Origin: VGRW01 sp031396695
Lineage (GTDB): Bacteria; Myxococcota_A; UBA9160; SZUA-336
Direction of reading: 5' to 3'
Assembly (NCBI GenBank): GCA_031396695.1
Contig: JANNLG010000202.1
Location: forward strand, 1 to 64,000
Length of the DNA: 64,000 nt
Part shown: in pieces, positions 7,904 to 16,670 of the stretch
Position numbering within the stretch: position 1 is the stretch's first letter
Layout: each line of letters starts with the position of its first letter
The notes under the pieces: model-generated
What the model was told of the DNA's origin: nothing
The model's input: only the letters and a program-made list of their open reading frames with translations
Database searches by the model: none
Made by a program: the position numbers and the translations under genes

Positions 7904-8695
7904 ATGGAACGAGTCGGCGAGACCAGCGGAACCATCGAGAAGGCCCTCGAGCTTCTGTTCCACCTGCACGAGCAGCCGGCGTCACGCGGCGTGTCCGAGC
8001 TGGGGCGGGCGCTCTCGCTGCCGAAGTCGACCGCGCACCGACTGCTGGCTTCGCTGTCGCGGCGCGGTCTGGTCGAACGCGATGCGCTCGGCCGCTATCG
8101 GCCGGGTATCGCGCTGGTCGCGCTCGGGCTCGGCGTGCTCGAGCGCGAGCCGCTGGTCGAGGCCGCGCGGCCGGTGCTCGAGCGCAGCGCCGAGACGCTG
8201 GGCGAGACGATCTTCCTGTCGGGTGCGCGCGCGGGTCGGCTGTACGTGCTCGACAAGCAGGAGGGCTCGGGCTTCCTGCGCGCGGCGCCGCGGGTCGGCA
8301 GCGAGATCCCGGCTCACGCGACCGCGATCGGAAAGGTGCACCTCGCGTTCGCGCCCGACGACGTGCGCGCGGCCACGACTGCGCCGCACCGCTTCACGCC
8401 CGCGACGCTGGTCGAGCCGGCGGCGCTCGCGCGTGAGGTCGAACGCGTGCGCGCGAGCGGCGTGGCCGAGATGCACGACGAGTGGATCCCCGGACTTTCG
8501 GGCGTGGCCGCGCCGATCCGGCTGGGCGCGCGGCTGCTCGGCGCGATCGCGCTCGCGGCGCCGAGCTCGCACTTCTCGGGCGACCGACTGCGCGTGTTCC
8601 GCGAGGGCGTGCGCGCGGCGGCGAACGAGATCGAAACACGCGTGGCGGGGGGGCGCAGTGCTTCGCGCGCCGGCCGCGCCGGAGGTGACACATGA
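7904..8695 (+). CDS. IclR-family transcriptional regulator
   Basis: A 263-residue regulator. The N-terminal winged helix (about 12-72) has the family pattern S-E-L-G-R-A-L-x-L-P-K-S-T-A-H-R-L-L followed by a wing ending R-Y-R-P-G. The C-terminal ligand-binding (GAF-like) domain shows G-S-E-I-P-A-H-A-T-A-I-G-K and V-A-A-P-I-R. Such proteins sense small carboxylates or aromatics. The ATG at 7904 is preferred; an in-frame GTG at 7889 falls inside the candidate operator. It shares ATGA with the downstream aminotransferase, so the two are translationally coupled. Candidate targets are the hydrolase/methyltransferase pair and this operon itself. Confidence 0.88.
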   Translation: MERVGETSGTIEKALELLFHLHEQPASRGVSELGRALSLPKSTAHRLLASLSRRGLVERDALGRYRPGIALVALGLGVLEREPLVEAARPVLERSAETLGETIFLSGARAGRLYVLDKQEGSGFLRAAPRVGSEIPAHATAIGKVHLAFAPDDVRAATTAPHRFTPATLVEPAALAREVERVRASGVAEMHDEWIPGLSGVAAPIRLGARLLGAIALAAPSSHFSGDRLRVFREGVRAAANEIETRVAGGRSASRAGRAGGDT

Positions 8696-9564
8696 AGGTG
8701 TGGATCGAGGGTCGGGTGGTGGACGGTAGCGTTGCGCGCATTCCCGTGACCGATCACGGGCTGCTCTACGGCGACGGTGTGTTCGAGGGCATCCGGCTCG
8801 CGGGTGGCCGCGTCTTCCGGCTCGACTCGCACCTCGAGCGGCTGCGCCACTCGGCTCGGGCGATCGGTCTCGAGCTGCCGGGCGGAGTCGCGGGAATCCG
8901 CAAGATCGTGCTCGAGACCGCGCGCGCGTTCGGCCAGCCCGACGGCTACGTGCGCCTGCTCGTCACGCGCGGCGACGGCGCGATGGGCGTCGATCCGACG
9001 AGCTGCCTCGAGCCGCGCGTGATCTGCATCGCCTGCGAGATCTCGCTCTACCCGGCGGAGCTGCTCGCATCCGGCATCTCGATGGTGACGGTGAGCGTGC
9101 GGCGGCCCGCGCCCGACATGCTCGATCCGCGCGTCAAAAGTTTGAACTACCTGAACAGCGTGCTGGCCAAGCGCGAGGCGCGCATGCGCGGCGCCGACGA
9201 GGCGCTGATCCTGAATTCCGCCGGCATGGTGGCCGAGGCCGCGGTCGCGAACGTGTTCGCGTTCCGGCGCGGGAAGCTCTCGACTCCGCCGCCCACCGAC
9301 GGCGCGCTCGAAGGCGTGACGCGCGGTGCGGTGCTCGAGCTCGCCGCCGGACTCGGCATTCCCGCCGAGGAGCGGAGCCTCTCGCGCATGGACCTGCTCT
9401 CCGCCGACGAGGTGTTCGTGTCCGGCACGGGCGCGCGCATCGTCGGCGTGCGCTCGCTCGACGGCGCGGAAATCGGCGTGCGCACGCCGGGTCCGATCAC
9501 CGAGAAGCTCGGCGCCGCGTTCGCGGAGCTGGCTCGAAGCGACGGTGCGATCTTTCTCGGCTAG
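8692..9564 (+). CDS. PLP-dependent class IV aminotransferase (branched-chain type)
   Basis: A 290-residue fold-type IV PLP enzyme. G-D-G-V-F-E-G (27-33), the Schiff-base Lys149 in R-V-K-S-L-N-Y, and Glu182 after S-A-G-M-V match branched-chain amino-acid aminotransferase (IlvE) and close relatives such as D-amino-acid transaminase. IlvE-type members exchange the amino group between branched-chain amino acids and 2-oxoglutarate. The length is typical of the family. It overlaps the IclR gene by ATGA, and its stop overlaps the stop of the convergent Fe-S gene by four bases. Linkage to an IclR regulator hints at a catabolic rather than housekeeping role; this is inference. Confidence 0.86.
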   Translation: MKVWIEGRVVDGSVARIPVTDHGLLYGDGVFEGIRLAGGRVFRLDSHLERLRHSARAIGLELPGGVAGIRKIVLETARAFGQPDGYVRLLVTRGDGAMGVDPTSCLEPRVICIACEISLYPAELLASGISMVTVSVRRPAPDMLDPRVKSLNYLNSVLAKREARMRGADEALILNSAGMVAEAAVANVFAFRRGKLSTPPPTDGALEGVTRGAVLELAAGLGIPAEERSLSRMDLLSADEVFVSGTGARIVGVRSLDGAEIGVRTPGPITEKLGAAFAELARSDGAIFLG

Positions 9565-10244
9565 CTCGGTCGCCGGATGCGCGAGTGGTGCGCGGTCTGC
9601 TCGGCCGAGTAGGCGTGCTCGGGACCGACGACGCAGGCGCTGCGGGCGTCGCAGCGCTCCGCGCAGGCCGGGAGCGTGAGTCGCACCTCGTAGCAGGCAG
9701 CCGCGTCGACGCCGCTCGGGCCGACCACCGAGCCGTGACACGCGAGCACGCACGGCGCGGGACAGCCGTCGCACGGAGCGTACGCGCGCGGCTCGCGGAA
9801 CGGGACGTCCTCCGCCAGCAGCAGCACGGCGCGAACGCCGATCCATGGACCGTACACGGGATGGATCAGCACGCCCACGCGGCCCGGTGAGCCGAAGCCG
9901 GACCGACGAGCGAGCGCCACCAGCGGCAGGTACACAGAGTCGCGTCGGTCCGCGTAGAAGCCGATTGCGGCGGGCGGGTTCGAAAGGCGCGCGGCTTCGC
10001 CGAGCACGCGGCGCGTGTACGCGTCGAGCGGATCGTGTTCGAGCGCGCGCTCGGGCGAGGCGACGAAGCGCTCCCACAGCACGCGCCCCGCATTCCCGAC
10101 CACCAGCGCGACGCGCGCCGACGGCAAGAGCTGCGCCGAGCGCCACGGGTTCGGGACGAGCGAGTCGTAGAGCTCGATCGGCAGCGTGCCGGTGAGTCCG
10201 AGTCCGGCATCTTCGAGCTTCGCGACGACTCGCTCGAGGCTCAA
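9561..10244 (-). CDS. QueG/MMACHC-like protein with Cys-rich Fe-S region
   Basis: A 227-residue protein resembling the epoxyqueuosine reductase-like/ferredoxin-related family found near cobalamin-handling proteins. The N-terminal two-thirds is a hydrophobic alpha/beta domain (ALVVGNAGRVLWERF). A cysteine cluster then follows the pattern C-x2-C-x3-C-x3-C around positions 161-172 (CDGCPAPCVLAC), and a second cluster CAERCDARSAC sits near the C-terminus. This is compatible with a 4Fe-4S centre; it is shorter than QueG and has no obvious second domain. It is the last gene of a three-gene operon in which each start overlaps the preceding stop by four bases. The activity is unknown. Confidence 0.6.
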   Translation of the reverse strand: MSLERVVAKLEDAGLGLTGTLPIELYDSLVPNPWRSAQLLPSARVALVVGNAGRVLWERFVASPERALEHDPLDAYTRRVLGEAARLSNPPAAIGFYADRRDSVYLPLVALARRSGFGSPGRVGVLIHPVYGPWIGVRAVLLLAEDVPFREPRAYAPCDGCPAPCVLACHGSVVGPSGVDAAACYEVRLTLPACAERCDARSACVVGPEHAYSAEQTAHHSRIRRPS

Positions 10245-11185
10245 GCCCCGCTCTCGAAGCGCTGCCCGACTTCCAGGCCGACGCGGCGCGCGAAATCTGC
10301 GGCCGCCTCCTTGCCGGCGTCGCCGCGCACGCGCTTCACGCGCAGCACGCCGCCGCGCAGCGCGACGCCAAGCCCCGCGTCATCGATCGACACGACATTG
10401 CCCGCTTCGACACCGCTCAGCGACGGGAGCAGCGCGGCCTCGAACAGCCGCACCGGCGCGCCGTGGAGCCGCAGGAACGCGCCGGGCTGCGGGTCGCAGC
10501 CGCGCACCAGCCGGTCGACGTCCTGCGCGGGTGACTCGAGCGAGATCGCAGCCACCGCGTCGTCGACCAGGCCCTGCGCGGTCGCGCGCGCTTCGTCCTG
10601 CTTCTGAGGGCGCGCGCGTCCGGCAGCTACGAGCTCGGTCGCTTCGACCAGCGCTTCGATCCCGAGCGGTTGCAGCTTCTCGAAAAAGAGCGTCGCAGTG
10701 GTCTCCGTCGGCGAGAGCAGCACGCCCCCCTTCTGCAGCACGATCGGGCCCGTGTCGGCGCCGTCGTCGGGCACGAAGATCGAGACGCCCGACTCGCGCT
10801 CGCCCAGGATGATCTGCCACTGCAGCGCTGCGCCGCCGCGGAAGCGCGGCAAGAGCGATGGATGAAAGCAAAGACTCTTGTGCTTCGGCGCGTCAGTGAT
10901 CTCGCGCGGCAGGAACACCTGAACCGACGCGAGCAGGTTCAGATCCGCCGAAAGCGCCTGGTACTCGTCGAGCGCCGCTTCGACCGGCTCGCCGGTCTTC
11001 TTGCGGTAGAAGCGCCGGCGCACGAGCGGGATGCCGAGCTCGAGCGCGCGCTCCGCGAGCGGATCGGGCCGGCCCGAGTCGGGCGGGGCGAACACGCCGA
11101 CCACGTCGTGTCCGTTCGCGCGCACGCGCTCGAGCGTCTCGGCTCCGAATGCGGCCTGGCCGAAGAGCGCGACGCGCAGGCTCAT
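10241..11185 (-). CDS. formyltransferase-fold protein (10-formyl-THF hydrolase / Fmt family)
   Basis: A 314-residue member of the formyltransferase superfamily. The core H-P-S-L-L-P-R-F-R-G and D-D-G-A-D-T-G-P-I motifs contain the catalytic His and Asp. The residue before the His is Phe in a C-F-H-P context, as in the hydrolase domain of 10-formyl-THF dehydrogenase (Y-H-P), rather than the Asn-x-His of Met-tRNA formyltransferase. A C-terminal Fmt-C-like barrel follows (DVDRLVRGCDPQPGAF). It therefore probably uses 10-formyl-tetrahydrofolate, but it need not be the tRNA enzyme. It sits between an acyltransferase and an Fe-S protein with four-base overlaps on both sides. Confidence 0.75.
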   Translation of the reverse strand: MSLRVALFGQAAFGAETLERVRANGHDVVGVFAPPDSGRPDPLAERALELGIPLVRRRFYRKKTGEPVEAALDEYQALSADLNLLASVQVFLPREITDAPKHKSLCFHPSLLPRFRGGAALQWQIILGERESGVSIFVPDDGADTGPIVLQKGGVLLSPTETTATLFFEKLQPLGIEALVEATELVAAGRARPQKQDEARATAQGLVDDAVAAISLESPAQDVDRLVRGCDPQPGAFLRLHGAPVRLFEAALLPSLSGVEAGNVVSIDDAGLGVALRGGVLRVKRVRGDAGKEAAADFARRVGLEVGQRFESGA

Positions 11186-11823
11186 TCGGGCAGCCTAGCA
11201 CGCGGTCCGATCGACCGGACCGGCTTCGCCGGGTGACCGAGCGCGAGTACGCCCGACGGAATGTCGCGCGTCACGACCGAGCGCGCGCCGATCACCACGT
11301 CGTCGCCGATCGTCACGCCCTGCAGCACGGTCACGTCCGACGCGATCCAGACCCGCTCGCCGATCGTGACCGGGGTGCTGCGCTCCGGTGTATGGACGTC
11401 CAGGTTGTGGAAGTCGGAGTCGAGGATGCGCGAGCCGAAGCCCATCATCGAATCGTCGCCCATGCGGATCCCGATATTGGCGTGCAGCATGGCGCCGTTG
11501 ATCAGACAGCGCGCGCCGAGCTCGATGCGCGCGCCCTCCGCCGCCGTGATGAAGTTCGGTCCGCACTCGGTGCGCAGCCAGACTCGCCGTCCCAGTCGCA
11601 ACTCCGCTCCCGACTGCACCCAGACGTGATTGCCGCGCCGGCGCTCGGTCGCGTAGCCGGGTCCGACCACCACGCGCGCGCCCGACTCGATGCGCAAATC
11701 CGTGAAGCGCAGATTCGGCGAGGTCGCGGAGCCCACTTCGAGCCGCGCGCCGAAGCGCCTGCGAAAGATCGCGAAGCGGAGCTGGTCGAAGGCGTAGATC
11801 GCGCGCAGGAGCTCCGCTTTCAT
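11182..11823 (-). CDS. hexapeptide-repeat (left-handed beta-helix) acyltransferase
   Basis: A 213-residue LbH acyltransferase. Hexapeptide turns run through the C-terminal half (A-N-I-G-I-R-M, W-I-A-S-D-V-T, I-G-D-D-V-V-I-G-A-R-S-V-V) and end with the G-H-P-A-K-P-V-R motif seen in sugar O-acetyltransferases. The catalytic His is probably in D-S-D-F-H-N. Such enzymes usually acetylate a sugar hydroxyl or amine. The ATG at 11823 is chosen because TAGACT lies 8 bases upstream and no Shine-Dalgarno is present; the frame also has a GTG 18 bases further upstream. First gene of the trio with the formyltransferase and the Fe-S protein, suggesting a modified sugar or amine product. Confidence 0.82.
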   Translation of the reverse strand: MKAELLRAIYAFDQLRFAIFRRRFGARLEVGSATSPNLRFTDLRIESGARVVVGPGYATERRRGNHVWVQSGAELRLGRRVWLRTECGPNFITAAEGARIELGARCLINGAMLHANIGIRMGDDSMMGFGSRILDSDFHNLDVHTPERSTPVTIGERVWIASDVTVLQGVTIGDDVVIGARSVVTRDIPSGVLALGHPAKPVRSIGPRARLPE

Positions 11824-11831
11824 GGCGGCGA

Positions 11832-11837
11832 AGTCTA
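11832..11837 (-). promoter_or_regulatory. candidate -10 element, TAGACT, 8 bases before ATG
   Basis: Minus-strand TAGACT followed by eight C/G-rich bases and the ATG at 11823; no Shine-Dalgarno. Fits the leaderless pattern. The divergent glutamate dehydrogenase gene starts 81 bases away, so this short gap must hold both promoters. Confidence 0.5.
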
Positions 11838-11903
11838 TCACTGGCGCAGGGCGTCACTCGCGCGCTCCACATCTCTCGCACGCGCGGCCGATAAGCAGCC
11901 GCA

Positions 11904-14900
11904 GTGTCGGCCGCCCTGAAAGACGCCCTTTACGCCCTCGTTCGAGCCGAGCTCGAGTCGGCGCTCGATCCGCGCGAGCTGCGCCGGCGCGGGCGCGACG
12001 GACTCTCCGAGCTTGCCCAGGACGCGACCGACTTCGCCGCGCTGCGGCTGCCCGGCGAAACGCGCGTGCGCGTCGCGCGACCCGGCGGACAGCGCGCGGG
12101 CCGCACCACGGTCGAGATCCTCACAGCGGATCAGCCGTTCATCGTCGACACCGTGCGGCTCACGCTGCGCCGGCTGGGACTGCGCGAGCTGGTGCTGCTG
12201 CATCCGCTGCTCGCGCTCGAGCGCGAAGTGGAGGGCGGCGTCGCGGGGCTCGGCCGGGACGCGGTGGGCCGCACGCGCGAGTCGTACGTGTACGCAGAGC
12301 TGCCCGCGCAGGACGATCCGGCGCTGTGCGAGCAGCTCGCGCGCGAGCTCGACTGCGCGCTCGCCGACGCGCGGCGCGTGGTCGCCGATCACGCGCCCAT
12401 GCTCGAGCGCCTGCACGAACACGTCGGCCGGATCGAAGCCGCCGCGCCTCGGCTCCCGGGCGGCTTCGAACGCGCGCGCGGCCTGGCCGAGATGCTCCGC
12501 TTCCTCGGCTCCGAGGGCTTCCTGTTCATGGGCTACCGCCGCTACGCGGTGCGCCGCGAGGCGAACGAGTGGCGCGTCTCGCTCGAGCCTTCGAGCGCGC
12601 TCGGCGTTCTTTGCGACGTAGAGGACTCGCGCTTCGCCGAGCCGGACGCGAGCGCGCCGGTTCCGGCGCTGGTGGTCGCGCGGCTCGACGACGAGCGCGT
12701 GTTCTTCTTCGACAAGACCCGCGCCGACTCGACCGTGCACCGGCGGGGCCGACTCGACTCGGTGTCGGTGAAGCTGCTCGACGCCAACGCGCGCGTGGTC
12801 GGCTTCGCGCGCTTCGTCGGCCTGCTCACGAACCGCGCCATGCGCATGCGGCCGTCCTCGCTCGCGGTGCTGGCCACGCGCCGCGCTCGCGTGATGGAGG
12901 CGCTCGGCACGGAGCCCGGCTCGCACACGCACAAGCTCGCGCTCGAAGCCTATGACTGTCTGCCGCTCGAGTTCCTGCTGCCCGCGCAGAACCTCGAAGT
13001 GAGCAAAGTGGTCGCCGGCATCGTCGCCGCGGCCGAGCTCGGGCAGACGCGCGTGATGAGCGTGTCCGACGCCGAGAACCGCTCGTTCTTCGTCACGGTC
13101 GTGCTGCCGCGGCGCTGCTACGAGGAGCGCTTCCGCGGCGAGATCGACCGGCTGCTCGAATCGCGCTTCCGCGCCAGTCACATCGACCACCGCAGCTCGT
13201 TCCTCGACGAGGACCTCGCGCTCGTGCACTTCTTCTGCGCCTGCGACGACGAGGTCGCGCCGGACTCGCTCGCCGCGCTCGAGGCGGAAGTGCGCGCGCT
13301 GGTGGAGCGCTGGCAGGACCGCTTCGAAGAGGCGCTGGCCGAGAGCGTGTCCGGCCAGCGCGCGCTCCGGCTCGCCGAGAGCTACGCGGGCGCGTTTCCC
13401 GACTCGTACCGCCTGGTCACCTCGCCGGCCGAGGCCGTGCTCGACGTCGGCCACCTCGAGCGGCTGCGCAGCGGCGATTCGCGCGTCGAGCTCGGTCTCG
13501 ACTTCGCGACCGAGTACGGCGACGCCGACACGCACCGGTTGAAGATCTATCTGCGCGAGCGGCCCTACCTGACCGACGTGCTGCCGGTGGTGCACCCGTT
13601 CGGCGTGCGGGTGGTCGACGCGACGCTGACCGAGATCAGCACGCCCGAGCCGCGCTCGCTCTGGATCGTCTCGTTCCGGATCGAGCCCATGGCGGACGCG
13701 GAATCGCAGCCCGGCGATGTCGAGGCGCGCGTGCTCGACGGCCTGCGCGCGGCCCTCTCGGGCCGCGTCGACAGCGACGAGCTGAATCGGCTCGTGCTCG
13801 AAGCGGGGCTCGACTGGCGCTCGGTCGACGTGCTGCGCGCCTATCTGGAGTACGCGCGGCAGATCGGTCACGCGCCCGCCGGAACGCTCGCGAGCGACGC
13901 ACTGTTGCGTCACCCCGCGGCGACCCGCGCATTGATCGGGCTCTTCCGCGTGCGCTTCGATCCGGATCTCGAGGCGCCGCGCGCAGCTGCGCTCGCGCTG
14001 TGCGCACGCGCGCTCGCCGACGCGCGCGCGCCGATCGCGAGCGCGGCCGAGGACCGTGTCTTCGGCGTGCTCGAGACGCTGATCTCGGCCACGCTGCGCA
14101 CCAGCTTCTTCCGACCGGCCGGACCCGAGGCGCCGCACGAGCTGGCGCTCAAGCTCGACTCGCGCGCGATCCCGGGACTGCGCGCGCCCGTGCCCCTGGT
14201 CGAGATCTTCGTGCACTCACCCGAGCTGGTCGGCATCCACCTGCGCGGCGGCAAGGTCGCGCGCGGCGGCCTGCGCTTTAGCGATCGCCTGCAGGACCTG
14301 CGCACGGAGATCCTCTCGCTGTGGAAGACGCAGCGCGTGAAGAACGGACTGATCGTGCCGGTCGGCGCGAAGGGCGGCTTCGCGCTGAAGCGCGCGCCGA
14401 GCGATCCGCGCCTGGCGCGCGCCGAAGCCGACCGGCTCTACGCGCGCTTCGTCGCCGCGCTGCTCCGACTCACCGACGACGTGCGCGGCGAGCGGATCGT
14501 CGCGCCCGAGCGCGTGGTGCGACACGACGCCGACGATCCGTACCTGGTCGTCGCGGCCGACAAGGGCACCGCGCACCTCTCCGACGTCGCGAACCAGGTG
14601 GCGGGCGAGGCCGGCTTCTGGCTGGGCGACGCCTTCGCGAGCGGCGGGAGCAACGGCTACGACCACAAGCAGTGCGCGATCACCGCGCGCGGCGCATGGC
14701 TTTGCGCGCGGCGTCACATGGCGGAGCTCGGCCGCGATCCCGAGCGCGAGACCTACAGCGTCGCGGGCATCGGCGACATGTCCGGCGACGTGTTCGGCAA
14801 CGGACTCTTGCTCATGCGACGGGCGAAGCTCGTGGCGGCGTTCGATCACCGTCACGTGTTCCTCGATCCCGACCCCGAGCCCGAAGTCTCCTGGCGCGAG

Positions 14901-16547
14901 CGGAAGCGCTTGTTCGACCTGCCCCGCTCGTCCTGGGCCGACTACGCGCGCGACGCGATCAGTGCGGGCGGAGGCGTGTACGAGCGCGGCGCGAAGCAGA
15001 TCGCGCTGTCGACGCAAGCGCAGCGCACGCTCGCGACCTCCGCGACCGAGCTCTCGGGTGAGGAGCTGATCCGCGCCATCCTGCGCGCGCCCGTCGATCT
15101 GCTCTGGAACGGCGGCATCGGCACCTACGTGAAGGCGAGCTCCGAGCCTCACGAGGCCGCGGGCGACCGCGCGAACGACGGCGTGCGCGTCGACGCTCGC
15201 GAGCTGCGCGCGGGCATCGTCGTCGAAGGCGGAAACCTGGGACTGACGCAGGCCGCGCGCGTCGAGCTCGCGCGCGCCGGTGTGCGGCTCGATACCGACG
15301 CGATCCACAACTCGGGCGGCGTCGACCTGTCCGATCACGAGGTGAACTACAAGATCCTGCTCGCGGGCAGCGTCGCGGACGGCACGCTCGATGCCAACGA
15401 GCGCAATGCCGTGCTGCGCGCGTGCGTCGACGAGGCGGCCGAGGACGTGCTCTCGCACAACGCGAGTCAGAGTCTGTGTCTCTCGCAGGACGCGCTGCGT
15501 GCGCTCGAGTCGCCGGAGCGGATCGCCGATGCGGCGGACTTTCTGGTGCGCTTCGCCGAGCTCGACGCCACGCTCGAGGGACTGCCCGACAGGGCGGCGC
15601 TGGTCGCGCGGATCGAGAGCGGCGGCGCGAGCTCGGCCTGGACGCGACCGGAGCTCGCGATTTTGCTCGGCTACTCGAAGCTCCTGTCCAAGCGATCGCT
15701 GGCGAGCTCGAGCCTGCTCGCTCACCCTGCACTCGCGCCGCTCTTGCGCAGCTACTTCCCGGCGCGACTTCGCGACGCGTTCCCGCGCGCGGTCGAGTCC
15801 CATCGCCTGCGGCGCGAGATCACGGCGCTCGCGCTGGTGAATCGCGTCGTCGATCACGCGGGCGTGACGCTCGTGCCCGAGCTCGCGCGCACGCTCGGCA
15901 CCGAACCGGCGGACGTGATCGCCGCCTGGTGGAGCGCCGACGAGCTGCTCGACGGAGGCGCCCTGCGCGCGGCGGTCGACGCGAGCACCGCGAGCGAGGC
16001 CGAGCGGCTGCGCGCGCGGCTGCGCATCGAAGACGCGGTGCGCGAGACGGCCGCGCTCGGTCTCGGTCTCGAACGCCGCGCGCTCTACTCGCCCGACGAG
16101 CTGGCGCAGCGGCGCGAGCATCTCGCCGAGTTGCGCGCGCGGATCGTGCCCGTGGGGCTCGAGCTCGAAACGCTTCCCCGACTCGTTCGCTCGCTCGGCG
16201 CGCTAGTCGCGTCGCTGCGCAGCGGCGCCCCGCTCGCGCGCGCACTCGAGCTCTGGTCCGAGCTCGGGGAGCGCACGCGCATCGGCTGGCTGCTCGATCG
16301 ACTCGCCTGCGTCGAGCGACCGGACGCGTGGAGCCGGGTCGGCGCCGCCTCGATCGCGCTCGACATGACGCGCGTGCTCTGCGAACTGTGCGAGCGCGAG
16401 CTCGCGGGCGGCGGTCGCGACGCGCAGCGCTCGGAGCTGGCTGCGCAGATCGCCGGCATCGCGCGAATCTCGACGGAGATCGAGGCTGGCGAGCGCGGTC
16501 TCGCGCCGCTCCTGGTGTTGTCGCAGCGCATCCGACGCCTGTGCTAG
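11904..16547 (+). CDS. NAD-specific glutamate dehydrogenase, large (about 180 kDa class) type
   Basis: A 1547-residue protein of the bacterial large NAD-GDH family (usual length about 1500-1650). It oxidatively deaminates glutamate to 2-oxoglutarate and ammonia with NAD+, and is typically catabolic. N-terminal ACT-like regulatory segments (for example QPFIVDTVRLTLRRLGL near 75) precede the catalytic core. V-A-R-G-G-L-R-F-S-D-R lies near residue 785 and the Lys-rich G-A-K-G-G-F near 820, followed by the G-I-G-D-M-S-G-D-V-F-G segment and E-G-G-N-L-G. The start is a GTG with no clear Shine-Dalgarno; GATAAG lies 8 bases upstream. The tRNA-Ser begins 10 bases after its stop. Confidence 0.93.
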   Translation: MSAALKDALYALVRAELESALDPRELRRRGRDGLSELAQDATDFAALRLPGETRVRVARPGGQRAGRTTVEILTADQPFIVDTVRLTLRRLGLRELVLLHPLLALEREVEGGVAGLGRDAVGRTRESYVYAELPAQDDPALCEQLARELDCALADARRVVADHAPMLERLHEHVGRIEAAAPRLPGGFERARGLAEMLRFLGSEGFLFMGYRRYAVRREANEWRVSLEPSSALGVLCDVEDSRFAEPDASAPVPALVVARLDDERVFFFDKTRADSTVHRRGRLDSVSVKLLDANARVVGFARFVGLLTNRAMRMRPSSLAVLATRRARVMEALGTEPGSHTHKLALEAYDCLPLEFLLPAQNLEVSKVVAGIVAAAELGQTRVMSVSDAENRSFFVTVVLPRRCYEERFRGEIDRLLESRFRASHIDHRSSFLDEDLALVHFFCACDDEVAPDSLAALEAEVRALVERWQDRFEEALAESVSGQRALRLAESYAGAFPDSYRLVTSPAEAVLDVGHLERLRSGDSRVELGLDFATEYGDADTHRLKIYLRERPYLTDVLPVVHPFGVRVVDATLTEISTPEPRSLWIVSFRIEPMADAESQPGDVEARVLDGLRAALSGRVDSDELNRLVLEAGLDWRSVDVLRAYLEYARQIGHAPAGTLASDALLRHPAATRALIGLFRVRFDPDLEAPRAAALALCARALADARAPIASAAEDRVFGVLETLISATLRTSFFRPAGPEAPHELALKLDSRAIPGLRAPVPLVEIFVHSPELVGIHLRGGKVARGGLRFSDRLQDLRTEILSLWKTQRVKNGLIVPVGAKGGFALKRAPSDPRLARAEADRLYARFVAALLRLTDDVRGERIVAPERVVRHDADDPYLVVAADKGTAHLSDVANQVAGEAGFWLGDAFASGGSNGYDHKQCAITARGAWLCARRHMAELGRDPERETYSVAGIGDMSGDVFGNGLLLMRRAKLVAAFDHRHVFLDPDPEPEVSWRERKRLFDLPRSSWADYARDAISAGGGVYERGAKQIALSTQAQRTLATSATELSGEELIRAILRAPVDLLWNGGIGTYVKASSEPHEAAGDRANDGVRVDARELRAGIVVEGGNLGLTQAARVELARAGVRLDTDAIHNSGGVDLSDHEVNYKILLAGSVADGTLDANERNAVLRACVDEAAEDVLSHNASQSLCLSQDALRALESPERIADAADFLVRFAELDATLEGLPDRAALVARIESGGASSAWTRPELAILLGYSKLLSKRSLASSSLLAHPALAPLLRSYFPARLRDAFPRAVESHRLRREITALALVNRVVDHAGVTLVPELARTLGTEPADVIAAWWSADELLDGGALRAAVDASTASEAERLRARLRIEDAVRETAALGLGLERRALYSPDELAQRREHLAELRARIVPVGLELETLPRLVRSLGALVASLRSGAPLARALELWSELGERTRIGWLLDRLACVERPDAWSRVGAASIALDMTRVLCELCERELAGGGRDAQRSELAAQIAGIARISTEIEAGERGLAPLLVLSQRIRRLC

Positions 16548-16557
16548 GGTTCGCCGC

Positions 16558-16647
16558 GGAGAGATGCCGGAGCGGTTGAACGGGGCGGTCTCGAAAACCG
16601 TTGTACCCTAACGGGTACCGGGGGTTCAAATCCCTCTCTCTCCGCCA
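16558..16647 (+). tRNA. tRNA-Ser (anticodon CGA)
   Basis: Class II tRNA with a 7-bp acceptor stem GGAGAGA/TCTCTCC (16558-16564 with 16637-16643), discriminator G and an encoded CCA (16645-16647). The anticodon loop reads CTCGAAA between GGT and ACC, giving anticodon CGA (decodes UCG). A long variable arm follows (TACCC...GGGTA), then a T-arm with GGTTCAAAT. This matches bacterial tRNA-Ser(CGA) closely. It lies 10 bases after the glutamate dehydrogenase stop and 23 bases before the EthD gene. Confidence 0.96.
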
Positions 16648-16670
16648 TTCTCCCTCGGACGGGTGCAAGC

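Noticed and set aside
10241..11185. Housekeeping methionyl-tRNA formyltransferase (fmt)
   Set aside because: The catalytic Asn-x-His is replaced by a Phe-His-Pro context as in formyl-THF hydrolases, and no def or rsmB gene is adjacent.
16558..16647. tRNA-Ser as an integration site of a mobile element
   Set aside because: No integrase, no repeat of the tRNA 3' end and ordinary genes on both sides.
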